NCBI RefSeq assembly: GCF_000801105.2
Contig: NC_079519.1
Location: 9,484,668-9,548,667 of the forward strand
Length of the DNA: 64,000 nucleotides
Source: Raphanus sativus
Taxonomy: Eukaryota; Streptophyta; Magnoliopsida; Brassicales; Brassicaceae
Direction of reading: 5' to 3'
The translations under genes and the position numbers were made by a program. Below, piece after piece: positions 45,433 through 57,159 of the stretch. Each line of letters begins with the position of its first letter. Position 1 is the first letter of the stretch. The notes under the pieces were generated by a model, which saw nothing but the letters and a program-made list of their open reading frames with translations, did not search any database and was not told the DNA's origin.

Positions 45433-45902
45433 TAGGAGTGTCAAAATGAGCTAACTCGCTAGACTCAGTCAGCTCATGGTGAGTTCGGATCTTTCATGAG
45501 ATAACTCAGCTTAACTCATTTATTATATGAGTTTCAATATGCAAACTCGATCTCAGGTCATCTAGATCATGAGTTAAATGAGTTAACTCGCGATCACATA
45601 TAAAAAAAAATAATAATAATAATTAGAAATAAAATATAGAATTTTTTTTATAATATAATTTAAATATTCAAAACGTTAATATTAAATACTGGATAAAACC
45701 AATACCTAATAATATATTAAATCAAAGCTAAATTATTGATCTAAAAATATATTCCACATAAGAGTCTTGTGATGATTCATCTTTAAAATTTTCATCTATT
45801 CAAATCGTAAAGATATATATCCCGCATGAGTCATAGGAATATTTAATTTTTATATTTTAATTCGAAAGATATATGATTTGAATATTGATATCAATATTCC
45901 TT

Positions 45903-45933
<31 letters not shown>

Positions 45934-46224
45934 TAACTTCTGGTTTTACATTTTGATTTTAGAACATAAATATAATTAATATAGAAACTATATTTTCTTG
46001 CAAAGAAAAATAGAAGTCATCCATATATATATATATTAAATATAAAAACTACCAAGCTCATGAGTTAACTCATATTCATTAAAGATCGTTCATATAAATC
46101 GTGATCTTATTTAAACTCGATCATTAAACTCATTTATTAAATGAGCTTAAAAATAGAGATCATGCTCATGAAAGATCGACCTGAGTTGAGCCAGCTCATG
46201 AGCTATAACTCATTTTGACACTTC
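45433..46224. mobile_element. hAT-like non-autonomous element, copy 2 (792 bp)
   Basis: Starts TAGGAGTGTCAAAATGAGC, ends CTCATTTTGACACTTC. Flanks actttaaa and attttaaa form an 8-bp TSD with one mismatch. The interior is similar to copy 1 (gctcatggtgagttcggatc, tttattatatgagtttcaat). Confidence 0.8.
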
Positions 46225-46345
46225 ATTTTAAATGGGTAATAATAGACGAGAAAAGGCTAACCAAGAGATAAAATCTTGCTTATGATTGGACACTACTTCC
46301 TAAACAATGATCTCCCTGCAGCTGTTGAGACTCATATGGAACGTC
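46225..46345. repeat. PPR unit 4, shred 2 (5' flank)
   Basis: agacgagaaaaggctaacca...cctgcagctgttgagactca matches the flank upstream of every PPR copy; it diverges after actcatatgg. Confidence 0.8.
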
Positions 46346-48055
46346 TTTTAAGATTGACTAGAGTTTGGCCCGCACATTCATACGGTGTTAGTTTTTATTA
46401 TACTTTTTATAAATTGTTCAATGATACCTTTAAACATATAAGTTTTTGTTTATTTTTTAGGTTCCTACATACCAGAACCGAACCCACCCATACCTGTAAA
46501 AAAATCGACTCTAACTCCATCAAAATTCTATAATATCCGAAAGGATTCTAATTTTAAAATTCAAAAAAAATTGATACCCGAAATAACTGATCCGTACCTG
46601 AACGAATACATGAATACCCATACCTAATTGATTATGTAAATAAATAAAAAGTTCTTCATTCAAGCATTTGAAATGATGTAATATATTTAAAAAGAAGTAC
46701 AAATTAAGACTAACTCTTAAACTTGCACAATATTTACAATCCAATGTTACTGAAAATTTAAAAACTTATCTTTAATTAATGCTTGTCTCTTTTCCAACAA
46801 GTCAATAATTTCTTAAAATAATTTGAGCATTAATATACCAAAAGACGTGCAGATACTTATTTTAACTATAACTAAAAATGATCAATTGTTTTAAAATCAA
46901 ATTCATTTCTTTTTTGAGTCCAAATTACTTCCTATAATCTAGCTTACCAATAAATGATATTATATAATTTAATTAAGCTTACCCCTTAAAATCTTCCAAT
47001 TTTACATTCTTTCATAAATGGAAATATAAACATATATTTCAATTTCAGACTTTGATTATAAACTTTTTCTAACTAATCTAGTAAACAAATACAAAAATAT
47101 GTGAATAAAATCAGAGAGTATCTGTAATTTCTTTAATATCATTTTTTCACAATTTCAATAATATATGGAATTATTTTATTCATTTATAAAATTTATAGTA
47201 TAATATTGTTTTAAACATCTGTAGTTATATTTCTCATTATTTTATAAAAAATAAAAACCACAAAATAATCAATTTTAGAACATATAAATTAAATATAAAT
47301 TAAATTTTAATATGTTATTGGTAGTAAACTCTAATATAAATAAAAATCTAATTATTTATAAATACAATAATATATATGATGATATAAATTAATGGTAGAA
47401 AAATAAAATATAATTAATTATTTTAATAAATAAAATTTTATGTTTTAAAATTCCATTTAAAACAATTATATAATATATGTAAACTATAAATGTATATTAA
47501 TAATTATAAAAACGATAATTTAGCTGTAAAAGGTGAAAATAAATACACATAAGGTTGCATGGTTTCAAAAAATAAAAATACATTTGTGCAGATAAGCGGG
47601 TCGTGTTCTAAAAGTATGGATTAAATCACAATATAAATATAAATCCACTGTGTTTAGAAATGTCATATTAAACAATTATTTAAACGGATAAATTTTAAAA
47701 TATATATTATCACTTATGCAAATAAATATTTCTATATAAAAAGTAAAAAAAAAAAAACACCAGCGCGGTGGCGCAGATCAAGCTTTAGTTATGGTTAATA
47801 AGTAAAATAAATGATGTCTAATTATTATGGTAAGACAATTAATAAAATAGTTAAGAAGTGTGAAGAAAATGTAAAAGATAGAATAAAATAATTAAAATAG
47901 TTGGGTTATGTTTGTAATCTGTCAAATTATTTGGAAAGGGTAATTAATAAAGTAATTAAAATGAGTGAAAATAAAGAAATAAGAGATGTAACAAATCCGT
48001 TGAAAATAAGGTTAATTGTATTTGTACTTCAGTTTTAATAATATAGATATTTTTA
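46346..48055. other. AT-rich transposon-like filler
   Basis: No gene is supported. A stretch at 46460-46640 reads accgaacccacccatacctg.. tacccgaaat.., a composition common near plant DNA-transposon ends. A possible Helitron 3' end (ccagcgcggtggcgcagatc then AAGCTTTAG, to about 47788) is seen without a confident 5' end. Confidence 0.4.
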
Positions 48056-49228
48056 GGGAAAATTAGATTTTTAGGACACTTTGAACTAGGATTTGTCACA
48101 CTAGGATTTTTGCAAGATGTTTTGTTAAATTAGGATTTTAATTCTTGTAAATACTATAATACCCTTAAAATCTCATTTTGCTAATTGAATTTTAATTATA
48201 AATAATAATTTTCGTAATAGATTAATTATTTAAAACAATTAAAAGTAAAAAAGGAATTAAAAAAAGAATAAACAAAAGAGGGGATCGGGTAAAAAAGAGG
48301 GTAAAAAAGAGGGATCGCGACCCTAATTTTTTTACTTCTTCTTCTCCGCCGAGCTTCCTCCATGGTGATTTAGGGTTCTTCACCACCCTTGTCGTCTCCG
48401 CCGCTCTCTTCATCTGAAATCCTTCGAGGGTAAAGAAATCTCTTCTCCCTCCTCGTCTTCCTCTTCCATCCGACTCTCCAACAAACCTTAATCGACGTTT
48501 TCTTCGTCATCTAGGTTCGTCGGAGCGGGTCAACTTCAAATCGAAGTGTTCGTCGGAGCGGTTCAACTTCAGATTTTTAGGAGAAAATATTTTTTGAAAG
48601 ATTTAGGGTAGATTTAGTTTAGATTTAGGAAACTTCTGTAACCAAAAATGGAAGTTTCCATATTTTCACGATTTGCCTAGAATACGTATACTACCTACCC
48701 AGAACACCGTATAATAGGTGAGAACTGTATTCTACCTTCAGGCGTCATATAAGGTAAAAGGTATAACAGATTATGACACGTAATGTAACCGAGCTCTGTG
48801 ATTGAGTTGTGGTTATATCTCGTTTTGTAGCTGAAGGTACACCAAAGCCATCTTTCTTGATTATAGCGTAGCTGATTCTATCTTTGCCACGGTATAGAAG
48901 AAATGTTATGCAACGATATATAGCCTGGATATATCAGTGTTTTAAATTTAGATCCGAACTATAAACTAAGTAGACTGCCAGAATGAGTATTCTAACTGTA
49001 GCCAGAAGATAAAATAAAATATGATTCAATTTTTTTTTAAAAAAAATTAAACTTATATATTTGTCATACTTATGTTTTCTATAGTTTTCATATTTTTTTA
49101 TATTTTTAAAACTCTATTTACTATTTTCTCATAAAACAAGGGTAAAATATGTCCAAAATTGCCAAAAGTATGAAAAATCTTATTGTGACAAACAAAAGTT
49201 CAAAGTGTTTCATTTTTCCAATTCTCCC
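48056..49228. mobile_element. MULE-like non-autonomous element
   Basis: The left end GGGAAAATTAGATTTTTAGG.. acactttgaac pairs with the right end, whose reverse complement is GGGAGAATTGGAAAAATGAA.. acactttgaac, giving ~50-bp imperfect inverted repeats. Inside, 48290-48560 is CT-rich and gene-like (cttcttctccgccgagcttc, ccatggtgatttagggttct), resembling a captured 5' exon/UTR. No transposase is seen. The 9-bp flanks do not match cleanly. Confidence 0.65.
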
Positions 49229-49470
49229 TTTTTATTAGTGGTGAGAGATGTCAATATAAGTTTCACTTCGGAAGTTAGATAACAAAAATATAATATATAA
49301 AAAATATTTAACTCTAATTAGTACGAGCTCTTTTGAAATGAAAACCAAAAGTAAGTTCATGAAAACTTGTCTTAAACTCAAAATAAACATTATACTAATC
49401 GGATAATGTAGAGTTTGGGCATGGATCGTAGAATCCCAACAAATAGAACCAGTAGTTTTAATAATTGTCA
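49229..49470. repeat. PPR unit 4, shred 3 (5' flank)
   Basis: taactctaattagtacgagc and caacaaatagaaccagtagt correspond to the last ~200 bp before the PPR start in units 1-3. The PPR 5' coding part is missing; 49471-49680 is unrelated sequence. Confidence 0.75.
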
Positions 49471-49679
49471 GTGTTGGGAATAAATAATTCATGAGGCACC
49501 GGTCTTCAATTCTTACCTGGGAAGATTCCAGTTACAGGGTCAATCCTTGCGTCCGGATAAAATGTGAAACTTCTACTAAAGGGATTCTCCGATATTTCAA
49601 AGGATTTTAATTTACTTGGAATAACCTATAGAAGGAGAGACCAAACCTTAGAAGAAGGTCCTTCTGCTAAAACCCTAGA

Positions 49680-49852
49680 ATTGGGTTTCTTGATAAGCCT
49701 GTGGAGATGAAGACTGACCCTTTGATTTATTATTCTTTTGGCGAAGGTCGGTTTCTTAGAAGATGCAATGAAGTGATAAAGCACGATTCAAAGCCAAGGA
49801 CTTATCAGTATCTAATTGAAGTTGTGGTAAAGAATCAGAAAAACTGAAACTT
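49680..49852 (+). pseudogene. PPR gene copy 4, last ~55 codons
   Basis: Reads GFLDKPVEMKTDPLIYYSFG, GRFLRRCNEVIKHDSKPRTY and QYLIEVVVKNQKN to a stop, matching the C-terminus of copies 0, 1 and 3 with more divergence than those have from one another. Everything upstream of this in the coding region is lost. It ends ~190 bp from the 3' end of the ILL3-like gene, so PPR and ILL3-like genes are convergent neighbours. It is the oldest or longest-diverged copy. Confidence 0.85.
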
Positions 49853-50043
49853 AGTATGTTAATTCCAACCTGTACACACACTAGAACTCTATATAACCTG
49901 CACCTGCAAATGTAAGATGCATTACTTAGCGGAACACTTATGATTTGTCAAATTTAAATTATTTTGTTTATGAAGACCAATAACTTGAGTTGTGAAAGTA
50001 AGTAACTAAGAGACTTTAGATCTGAGCTTTGGTCTTTTCTTCT

Positions 50044-51575
50044 TCATTGTCCATACTTGGTTTGATTTTGATGGTCTTGTATATACATCTCGGCTAAGGC
50101 AGCAAACACTGCTGATCCAATGGGAAGAACATTTTCATCAAGGAAGAAATAAGGTGAATGAACCGAATGCACAGAACCGACTTGTTCGTTTCTGATACCG
50201 ATTCCTAGATAGTAACCTGGAATTTTCTGTTGATAGAAGGAAAAATCTTCGCCCGCCATTATCTTGTCACCCGGTTTGACATTCTCGGGTCCAACCAAGA
50301 GCTTCAGAACCTTTTCAGCGTGCTCGTGTAACTTGTGATCGTTCACAGTTGCTGGGTACATTGGATGATCATCCTCATGCATGTCTATATCCGCTTGGCA
50401 TCTATGTAGTAGAGCTTCTCCTTCAACCACCTGTAACACCAACGACCGGTTTAGCCCTGGCTTGTTTAGCTAAGCATTTAATTAATATGTTTTGAAGCTA
50501 CCTCTTTCATCCTGCGCCTCAACCAGGTCATGCCATCCGTTGTAAGACTCCTCAAAGTTCCCCCAAATTCTACATCAGAAGGGCGGGTTTTGATAAACGT
50601 AACAGACAGCACCTAAAACCAAAAAAACAAGTAAAACTCTGTTTAGCAACAGAACAGAAGAAGTGTTATCAAGACAAGAGGAGAAAGTAAACAAGAGACG
50701 TACGTAGCTTAAGAGAGGATCAGCTTCTCTAGAGACTATATATTGCAATGCTAAGATGGTAGAGGAAGCCGCCAAGAGTGGATCAACACAAGAACCACTC
50801 ATTCTTACACTGAAAATGGTGGTGGATGCCATAGCAGGACCAGAGATGGTTGACACCTGTCCCGTAGGTAAATCATGATTGACATGCAACCCAAAAATGG
50901 CTTCAGATTCACCCAAAGCACCCTCTTTTATCATCTGAAAAGCACCAGCCCCACCTTCTTCCGCAGGTTGGAAGAGAAGCCTCACTGTTCCCTTTTAGAG
51001 TTTCAAAAAAATTAAAAAAAAAAAACTTTCTATAATCAATCAAAAGCAAACATAGTTAAAAAAAAAAGAGGTAGAGGAGCATGACAAAGCAAGGCAAGGC
51101 TCATCCTTTTTTTTTTTTTTACATTGAGAAAATGTTTGCGTTTGGTAAGCAACTTGGCAGCACCAAGGAGCATAGTGGTGTGAGAATCATGGCCACAAGC
51201 ATGCATCTTGCCGTTGACTTTGCTCTTATGATCCCACTCGACCAGTTCCTGCAAGGGGAGAGCGTCCATGTCGGCACGGAGAGCAACAACCGGAGGAGAA
51301 CCGGACCCGATCTGAGCGACGATTCCTGTTTTCGCGACCGGGTATAGGTACGAGATTCCTAATTGGTCGAGCTCGCGGCGAATGAGGGCACTGGTTTGGT
51401 GCAACTCGTAAAGGAGTTCTGGGTTTTCGTGGATTTGCCTTCTCACGGAGATTAGCCAGTCTTTATCTCCCTCAGCTTCTTTCAGCAGTAGACGCGGGTA
51501 CTCGTACTCGGAAGAAGCGATAACCAGCAATGGTAGAAGAAGAAGCGTTGAGTGTGCAATTGAGCATATAGCCAT
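50044..51575 (-). CDS. ILL3: IAA-amino acid hydrolase, ILL3-like (M20D amidohydrolase), 412 aa
   Basis: Releases free auxin from amino-acid conjugates in the ER lumen (family role). Four exons: 51575-51123, 50991-50704, 50612-50502, 50430-50044, all GT..AG and in phase. The start at 51575 gives a signal peptide ([20 protein letters not shown]). Metal ligands are visible: Cys/His in HACGHDSH, Glu in QPAEEGG, His in FGLHVN, His in VHSPYF. Sequence recall places it nearest Arabidopsis ILL3 (AT5G54140): [35 protein letters not shown]. No C-terminal HDEL-like signal is seen (ends TKYGQ). Oddities: the region after VRMSG lacks a GGHAA motif, and exon 3 ([15 protein letters not shown]) lacks the conserved NVIP(D) block, about eight residues short. 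Activity is therefore uncertain, though the frame is fully open. Confidence 0.82.
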
Positions 51576-51811
51576 CTCAAAAAAAAACGCAAAGAAGCTG
51601 CTGCTATCGAGGAGCGGGTTTAGAAAGTAGACGACGACTTTAGCGCTAAGGTTGGTGGCAAGTACCAATCGGCATTGCTCCTTTTATTTTTGTTTTTTCA
51701 TTCTTTTTTGAAAAAGCCATAGTATGCATTTTATTACAAAGTTTTGTAATTCACAAAATATATGTGACGTGAGTTTTTAAACATGGAACCACATTTGTTT
51801 TATTGTATTTA
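51576..51811 (-). promoter_or_regulatory. Promoter-proximal region of ILL3-like gene
   Basis: Minus strand: a weak TATA-like AAAATAAAAGG at about 51682-51692 and a CCGATTGGTAC CAAT-like box nearby. The whole region is duplicated at 53393-53653. Confidence 0.4.
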
Positions 51812-53261
51812 TCTATACCATTAAAAGGGGAGCATTATCATTTTATGTCCTTAATAAAATTTTCATTGCTTCCAAAAATATCCTTATTTTTACAAAAAAA
51901 TTAATAAAATTCATCAATAGTATTTGAGTCTTTTGGTTTTGGGCTTGCTTATATATATTTAAATGGATTAATAAATAATGGATTTACACATATTTATAAA
52001 ATATTATTTAATATAAATATTTTAAGTTCAAATAGTAGACATATATATTCTGAAACTAAATTAATCAAAAAATATAATAACATCATAATGTTATTTTCTT
52101 AAATCTATGTATCATAAAATTAATTTTAAATCTAAAAAACACAAACTTATAATAGATTATTAATAACAAAAATAAACTAATATTGTCATATTAATAAGTT
52201 TTTATATTATCTTTTATTTGGATGACATAATAAAAACATCATCAAAGTTTAAAGACCGAGTTTATGTAATATTTAAAAAGTATAAATTAATTTAATAAAA
52301 AAATATTATCAGATATTTTATGTTTTATTGGATCACTAAATATGAGTCCGTGCGTTACAATGGGTTTTGTTTGATATTTTTATTTAATAAAAAACATAAA
52401 ATAATAAACCATTTTATTATAGTTTTGTGATTTTTTTGTATATGTGTGTGAGATTTATTTAATAGTTAAAAACTCATTTTCACACATAATTTAAATTTAA
52501 TAATAAATGAATTATTATCAATTTTGTACTTAGGGGTAGAGAAAACATTATACCTAAAAGTTTAAATTGAATATAACCCGAAATAGAAATTACAATAAAA
52601 TAAAAAGGTTGAAAGTTAAATAACACTAATCGAGTCAATGACAACATTATACACTTTCTTATGTACCAAGTGAATGTTTTATTAAATAAGCTTTTGAAAT
52701 TTTCTTTTTGCTAGGATTTTTTTTAAAAGAAAATATTCTATTTTATAAATCTTTTTTTATTCACAATTAAAAAAAAGAATATACTATTGAACACTCTTTT
52801 ACATTTTTGTTTAGGATTTTTGAAAAATAAAAATTAACGTCATATAACCTTCTCTTCAGAATTTCCAAAAAGGTAAATTGCTATCAAACAATTATTTATG
52901 TTACTTCAGTAACTTTAGTATCATGTTCATCATCAGATTCTCTCTTAAAAATATAATCAAATAAGTTTTTACAATTCTATTTTGGTTAGAACTTTAAAAA
53001 TATGATACAAATCTGTTTTGTTTATGATTTTTTTAAAGGAAAACAATTATCAAATAATTCTTCTACAGTTTTATGGTTTTAGAAAAAAAATTAATATTTG
53101 ATAATTTTTTACAATTATATTTTGTCTAGCATTTAGAAAAATAAAATTACTATCAAATAATTATTTCCAGTTAATATTAACTATTTTTTAAAGAGTTTCC
53201 ATTTTCAAATTCGTTTTTTCAATATTACTAATAGTTTTTACAATTTTACTTGTTAATTAGG
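51812..53261. other. AT-rich spacer with Helitron-like ends
   Basis: No gene. It starts TCTATACCATTAAAAGGGGAGC (51812), typical of a Helitron 5' end. A possible minus-oriented Helitron 3' end lies near 52332-52362 (minus AACGCACGGACTCATATTTA). From about 52993 the sequence recurs at 54736-55003. The segment between 51812 and 52990 is absent from the duplicated copy. Confidence 0.45.
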
Positions 53262-53392
53262 TAACTTCTCACGGAGATTAGCCAGTCTTTATCCCCCTCA
53301 GCTTCTTTCAGCAACTCGTACTCGGAAGAAGCGATAACCACCAATGGAAGAAGAAGAAGAAGCGTTGAGTGTGCAATTGAGCATATAGCCAT
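53262..53392 (-). pseudogene. ILL3-like gene, duplicated 5' fragment
   Basis: Minus strand from ATG 53392: the same signal peptide start ([14 protein letters not shown]), then [20 protein letters not shown], with a five-residue loss relative to the main gene. At 53262 it runs into non-coding sequence. About 44 codons of exon 1 and ~260 bp of promoter are copied. It cannot encode the enzyme. Confidence 0.92.
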
Positions 53393-53653
53393 CTCAAAAA
53401 ACGCAAAGAAGTTTTATCAAAAAAAAAAAAAAAACGCAAAGAAGCTGCGATCCGGGAGGGGGTTTCGAAAGTAGACGACGACTTTAGCGCTAAGGTTGGT
53501 GGCAAGTACCAATCAGCATTGCTCCTTTTATTTTGTTTTTTCATACTTTTTTTTCTTTTTTGAAAAAGCCATAGTATGCATTTTATTATAAAGTTTTGTA
53601 ATTCACAAAATATATGTGACGTGAGTTTTTAAACATGGAACCACATTTGTTTG

Positions 53654-54735
53654 TTTTTTTTTTTTGACGGCAAACGACTATTCTATTACTCAAACTTGAG
53701 GTGGTCTGGGTAACCAGACCGAATAGAATAACCAACAAAATGTAACTTCCTATGGAAGGATCTAGCTGTCTTAGCTAAAAAGTCTGAAAACTGATTACGC
53801 GCTAGCGGAACATAAGAAATCTTGAAGGCCGGGAAGCATATGAGCAGTGTCTCTATTCTCTCAATTCCGTAGCAAAACTTGGCCAAGCCTGAGGTTCCTT
53901 GATCATTGCGATCAATTATTTGTAGTCTGTTCCGAAGTTCTGGCATGTTGAATGTTGAAGCATATTCTCCATCGCCCATCTGAGTGCTTCCACTTCTGAG
54001 TGCAGAGCTGATTCTCTTCTGGCGAAGTTGTGTGAACCCATGAGTTGCGTCTTTCCCCCACTGTCCAACCAGACCCATCCACATCCACTAAATTGAGCAA
54101 GCGCTGTCCATAATCCATCTAGTAAACAAATATTTCCCAAGCTTATGACTTGGGGTTCCTGTACAGTACTCTCTTGTACTACTGGAGGGTATCGTCACTC
54201 ACTCTCAGCATATCGAACTAGTTCCAGTGGATCTCTATCTATTCCCCTAAAAAGTTTGTCATTTCGAGCTTCCAGATGTACCATATTAGCCAGGGATAAG
54301 GATCCCTGTCAAGCTCTGGTTCAAGTGAACCATCTTTTTCCAGAAGAGGTAGTTCATATTCATATAGATACTTGATGCTGGAAAAACACCAGGATTAGTT
54401 GGAATCGATGAATGTAACCAAACTTGTAGAGCAGGTGGACATTCGAAAATAGCATGTGTTACTGACTTCTGTGGTTCACCACATCTCTAGCAGTAATTGT
54501 CACATTCCATATTTCTCCTTGCTAGATTTCTCGTTACTGCACATGACCAGTTAACAATTGCCACAGAAGGTGGCAAATTTTCTTCGGCGTCTTTATCTTC
54601 CAAGCAAAGGCTTGGAGCTTTGTAATACTTGGCTCTAACATTTGCTTTTCATCTGCATCCTTCAATAGGTTTTGAGCAACCCAATATCCAGACTTGACCG
54701 TGTATTGTCTATGTCGTGTGAAGTTCCAGCAATTA
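53654..54735 (-). pseudogene. LINE 3' end (zf-RVT and RNase H-like region), 5' truncated
   Basis: The poly(A) tail appears as poly(T) at 53653-53665. Minus-strand order: KTPKKICHLLWQLLTGHV zinc-finger/reverse-transcriptase-associated region (54700-54535), then an RNase H-like tail (YGIERIETLLICFPAFKISY, VPLARNQFSDFLAKTARSFH; 53840-53686), in several frames with stops. The 5' truncation at about 54735 is usual for LINE insertion. It belongs to the same broad L1 type as the fragment at 39991, but the two cover different parts. Confidence 0.87.
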
Positions 54736-55041
54736 AAAATATGATACAAATATATTTTGTTTATAATTTTTTAAAGAAAAACAATCATCAAATAATTCTT
54801 CTACAGTTTTAGGGTTTTAGAAAAAAAATTAATATTCGATAATTCTTTACAATTATATTTTGTCTAGCATTTAGAAAAATAAAATTACTATCAAATAATT
54901 ATTTCCAGTTAATATTAACTATTTTTTAAGAGTTTCCATTTTCAAATTCGTTTTTTTAATATTACTAATATTTTTTAGAATTTTACTTGTTAATTAGATA
55001 ACTTTTAGTAACATGTTTATCATTAAAACTTTTAAGTAAAA

Positions 55042-55963
55042 ATATATATATTAAAAGAGAAGTCATGACTTATTCTATGTGTGATGTTTAAAGTAGATCA
55101 TCTTTTAGAAATTCATTAATTAACATATACATATCATTTAATTTGACATTATATCTGGATAACTACTTTAATCATAATATATTTTGATATATTTTTGTTT
55201 TACATATATATTAAAAAATCCAACAAATTTTTGCAAAATATTTTTAAAAGATCTCAATGCTTAAATTTGATGTAAAGTTTTTTAATAACTTTGTAACTAA
55301 TACTAAAATCTTGTTATACATTAGTATATACTTTTTATCATTTATAAAAGGAAAATACTAATTTATCACATTATTTATTTTTTATAATCATAATATTTAA
55401 ATTAAACTAATTATTATAATGAACTAAATATGAAAAAATTGTATTAAATTGATATATTAATATATTTTATTTTTTTAAATAAAAATACTTATGTTAAAAT
55501 AATATAGTATGTTAGTAAAACGGGTTTCACACAATAAATTATATAATACATGTGTACAAATTAACATATCTTAAAATTACAAATATAAAAATATATTATC
55601 TAAAATGAATAAACATAAAAATTGCTAAAAGGTAATCGAGACTTTGAAGTGGAGGTAAGAATTTAACTTAAATTAAATATAAATTAATTTTAAAAAATAT
55701 TTCCATGTAATTTTGAATCCTTTAATAATAAAATGCAAATTTAATAGGATAAATATATAATAAAAATGATAAATATATGTGATGGTTTGCAACAATTAAA
55801 TAATTACGACATGTAAACTACAAAATTATTGGATTTAAATAATTATATAAACATTTAATATATATTTAACATCAATATATACTACTAATAATGTAAAACA
55901 AGTATCTATAAATATATATAAATGAAATGAAAACCCGGCATGGTTACACGGGTCATTATCTAG
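55042..55963 (+). mobile_element. Helitron (non-autonomous)
   Basis: The 3' end shows a short hairpin (ACCCG...CGGGT, 55933-55953) followed by CATTATCTAG and a host T at 55964, the diagnostic Helitron end. The 5' end is probably atatatattaaaagagaagtc near 55042, by similarity to the usual TCTATATTAAAAG start. AT-rich, no Rep/helicase. Confidence 0.7.
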
Positions 55964-56107
55964 TTACTATTAAATTTGCTGGTCAGGATTTAAAAAGAAA
56001 AAAAAAGATCATGTTTGGGTTAAGATTAAAAGGAAAAAAAAAGTTTTACAAACCCTAATATTAGGTGAGATACGTCAAAACAGAACTAACATCACATATT
56101 ACAATCA
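55964..56107. other. Spacer before gap
   Basis: A-rich sequence with two aaaaagaaaaaaaaa-like runs; nothing recognised. Confidence 0.4.
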
Positions 56108-56207
56108 NNNNNNNNNNNNNNNNNNNNNNNNNNNNNNNNNNNNNNNNNNNNNNNNNNNNNNNNNNNNNNNNNNNNNNNNNNNNNNNNNNNNNNNNNNNNN
56201 NNNNNNN
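56108..56207. other. Assembly gap (100 N)
   Basis: Exactly 100 N. It probably hides the 5' LTR and gag of the Athila element that begins on its right. Confidence 0.95.
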
Positions 56208-56900
56208 GATCGACCGTCTAGCAGCACTGGCAATAGTAATACACAATCTACCAGGACTGAAAGAATCTATAGAGCTCCTCCCCCATTTCCTCCAAACAAA
56301 CCACAAACTAAGAAAGCATTGGAACATGCAATCTGCAAAAAGGCTTTCGACAAAATCACTTTCGAGACGTCCCTCAGTGACGCTCTTAAGATAGCCCCCT
56401 CGGTGAAAAAGTACGTAAAAGATATGATATCCTCAAGTGGAGAACAAAGCGTCATGCTGGTGTCAGAGGAAGTAAGTGCGATAATACAAGGAGGGACTTC
56501 AATTAAAAGGTCTGACCCTGGTAGTTTTGTCCTATTGTAAGATACAAAACACACGTTTTCCTCGATCTCTTTGTGATCTTGGCTCTAGTGTAAACCTCAT
56601 GCCACACTCTGTGGCAGTTTCACTTGGTTATGATGTATTTATCCCAACGCCTATCACATTAGTTCTAGCTGTTCGTTCTATTAGGGTACCTGAGGGAATC
56701 CTGGTAGATGTGCCAGTCAAAATTGATGATTGCTTCATACCAGCAGATTTTGTCGTACTCAAGTATAAACAAGTGCCGAAAGACCCCCTTATATTAGGTC
56801 GGCCCTTTTTAGCTACAGCAGGAGCAATAATAGATTGTAGAGGAGGAAAGATCGATTTAAATGTCGGAGATATATCAATGAACTTCGACATGGAAAAACT
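56208..56900 (+). pseudogene. Athila gag end and aspartic protease
   Basis: 56319-56540 encodes the gag-protease linker (HAICKKAFDKITFETSLSDA). After a stop the protease reads RFPRSLCDLGSSVNLMPHSV (56545-56605), with the D-L-G active-site variant usual in Athila, then DPLILGRPFLATAGAIIDC (56790-56845). The linker frame ends at 56538-56540 just before the protease, so gag and protease are no longer continuous. Confidence 0.85.
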
Positions 56901-57159
56901 ATTAAAACGTCCTCTGATAGACGATCATGCCTTTTACACAGAAGAAGATTCTGAGCTGGAAAAAGAATACCTTACGGATATATGTGCTACCAATTCATCA
57001 GAAGACACATTCACTCCTGATGAACAAGAAATTCTGAACGTAGATAGCAGAACAGAAGATTATGCGAACCTTATGGACGCAAGTATCGGAGATGCAAATG
57101 ATGAAAATGATGATTCTGAAATCATTACGGATCATTTCCTTAGGGAAACTATTGATCGT

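Larger units (their letters stand above)
53262..55003. repeat. Tandem partial duplication of 51440-53261
   Basis: The left part (53262-53653) copies exon 1 and promoter (51431-51800). The right part (54736-55003) copies 52993-53261. A LINE 3' end sits between in place of the 51812-52992 segment. The duplication junction is gtaacttctcacgg at 53262. Confidence 0.85.

Noticed and set aside
46460..46640. Pro/Asn/Arg-rich coding-like text (tacccgaa repeats)
   Set aside because: Short-period low-complexity sequence common in plant DNA-transposon termini; no ORF of useful length.
53308..53544. 78-codon minus ORF starting [13 protein letters not shown]
   Set aside because: It overlaps the duplicated ILL3 exon 1 and promoter in a different frame from the real MAICSIAHS start.
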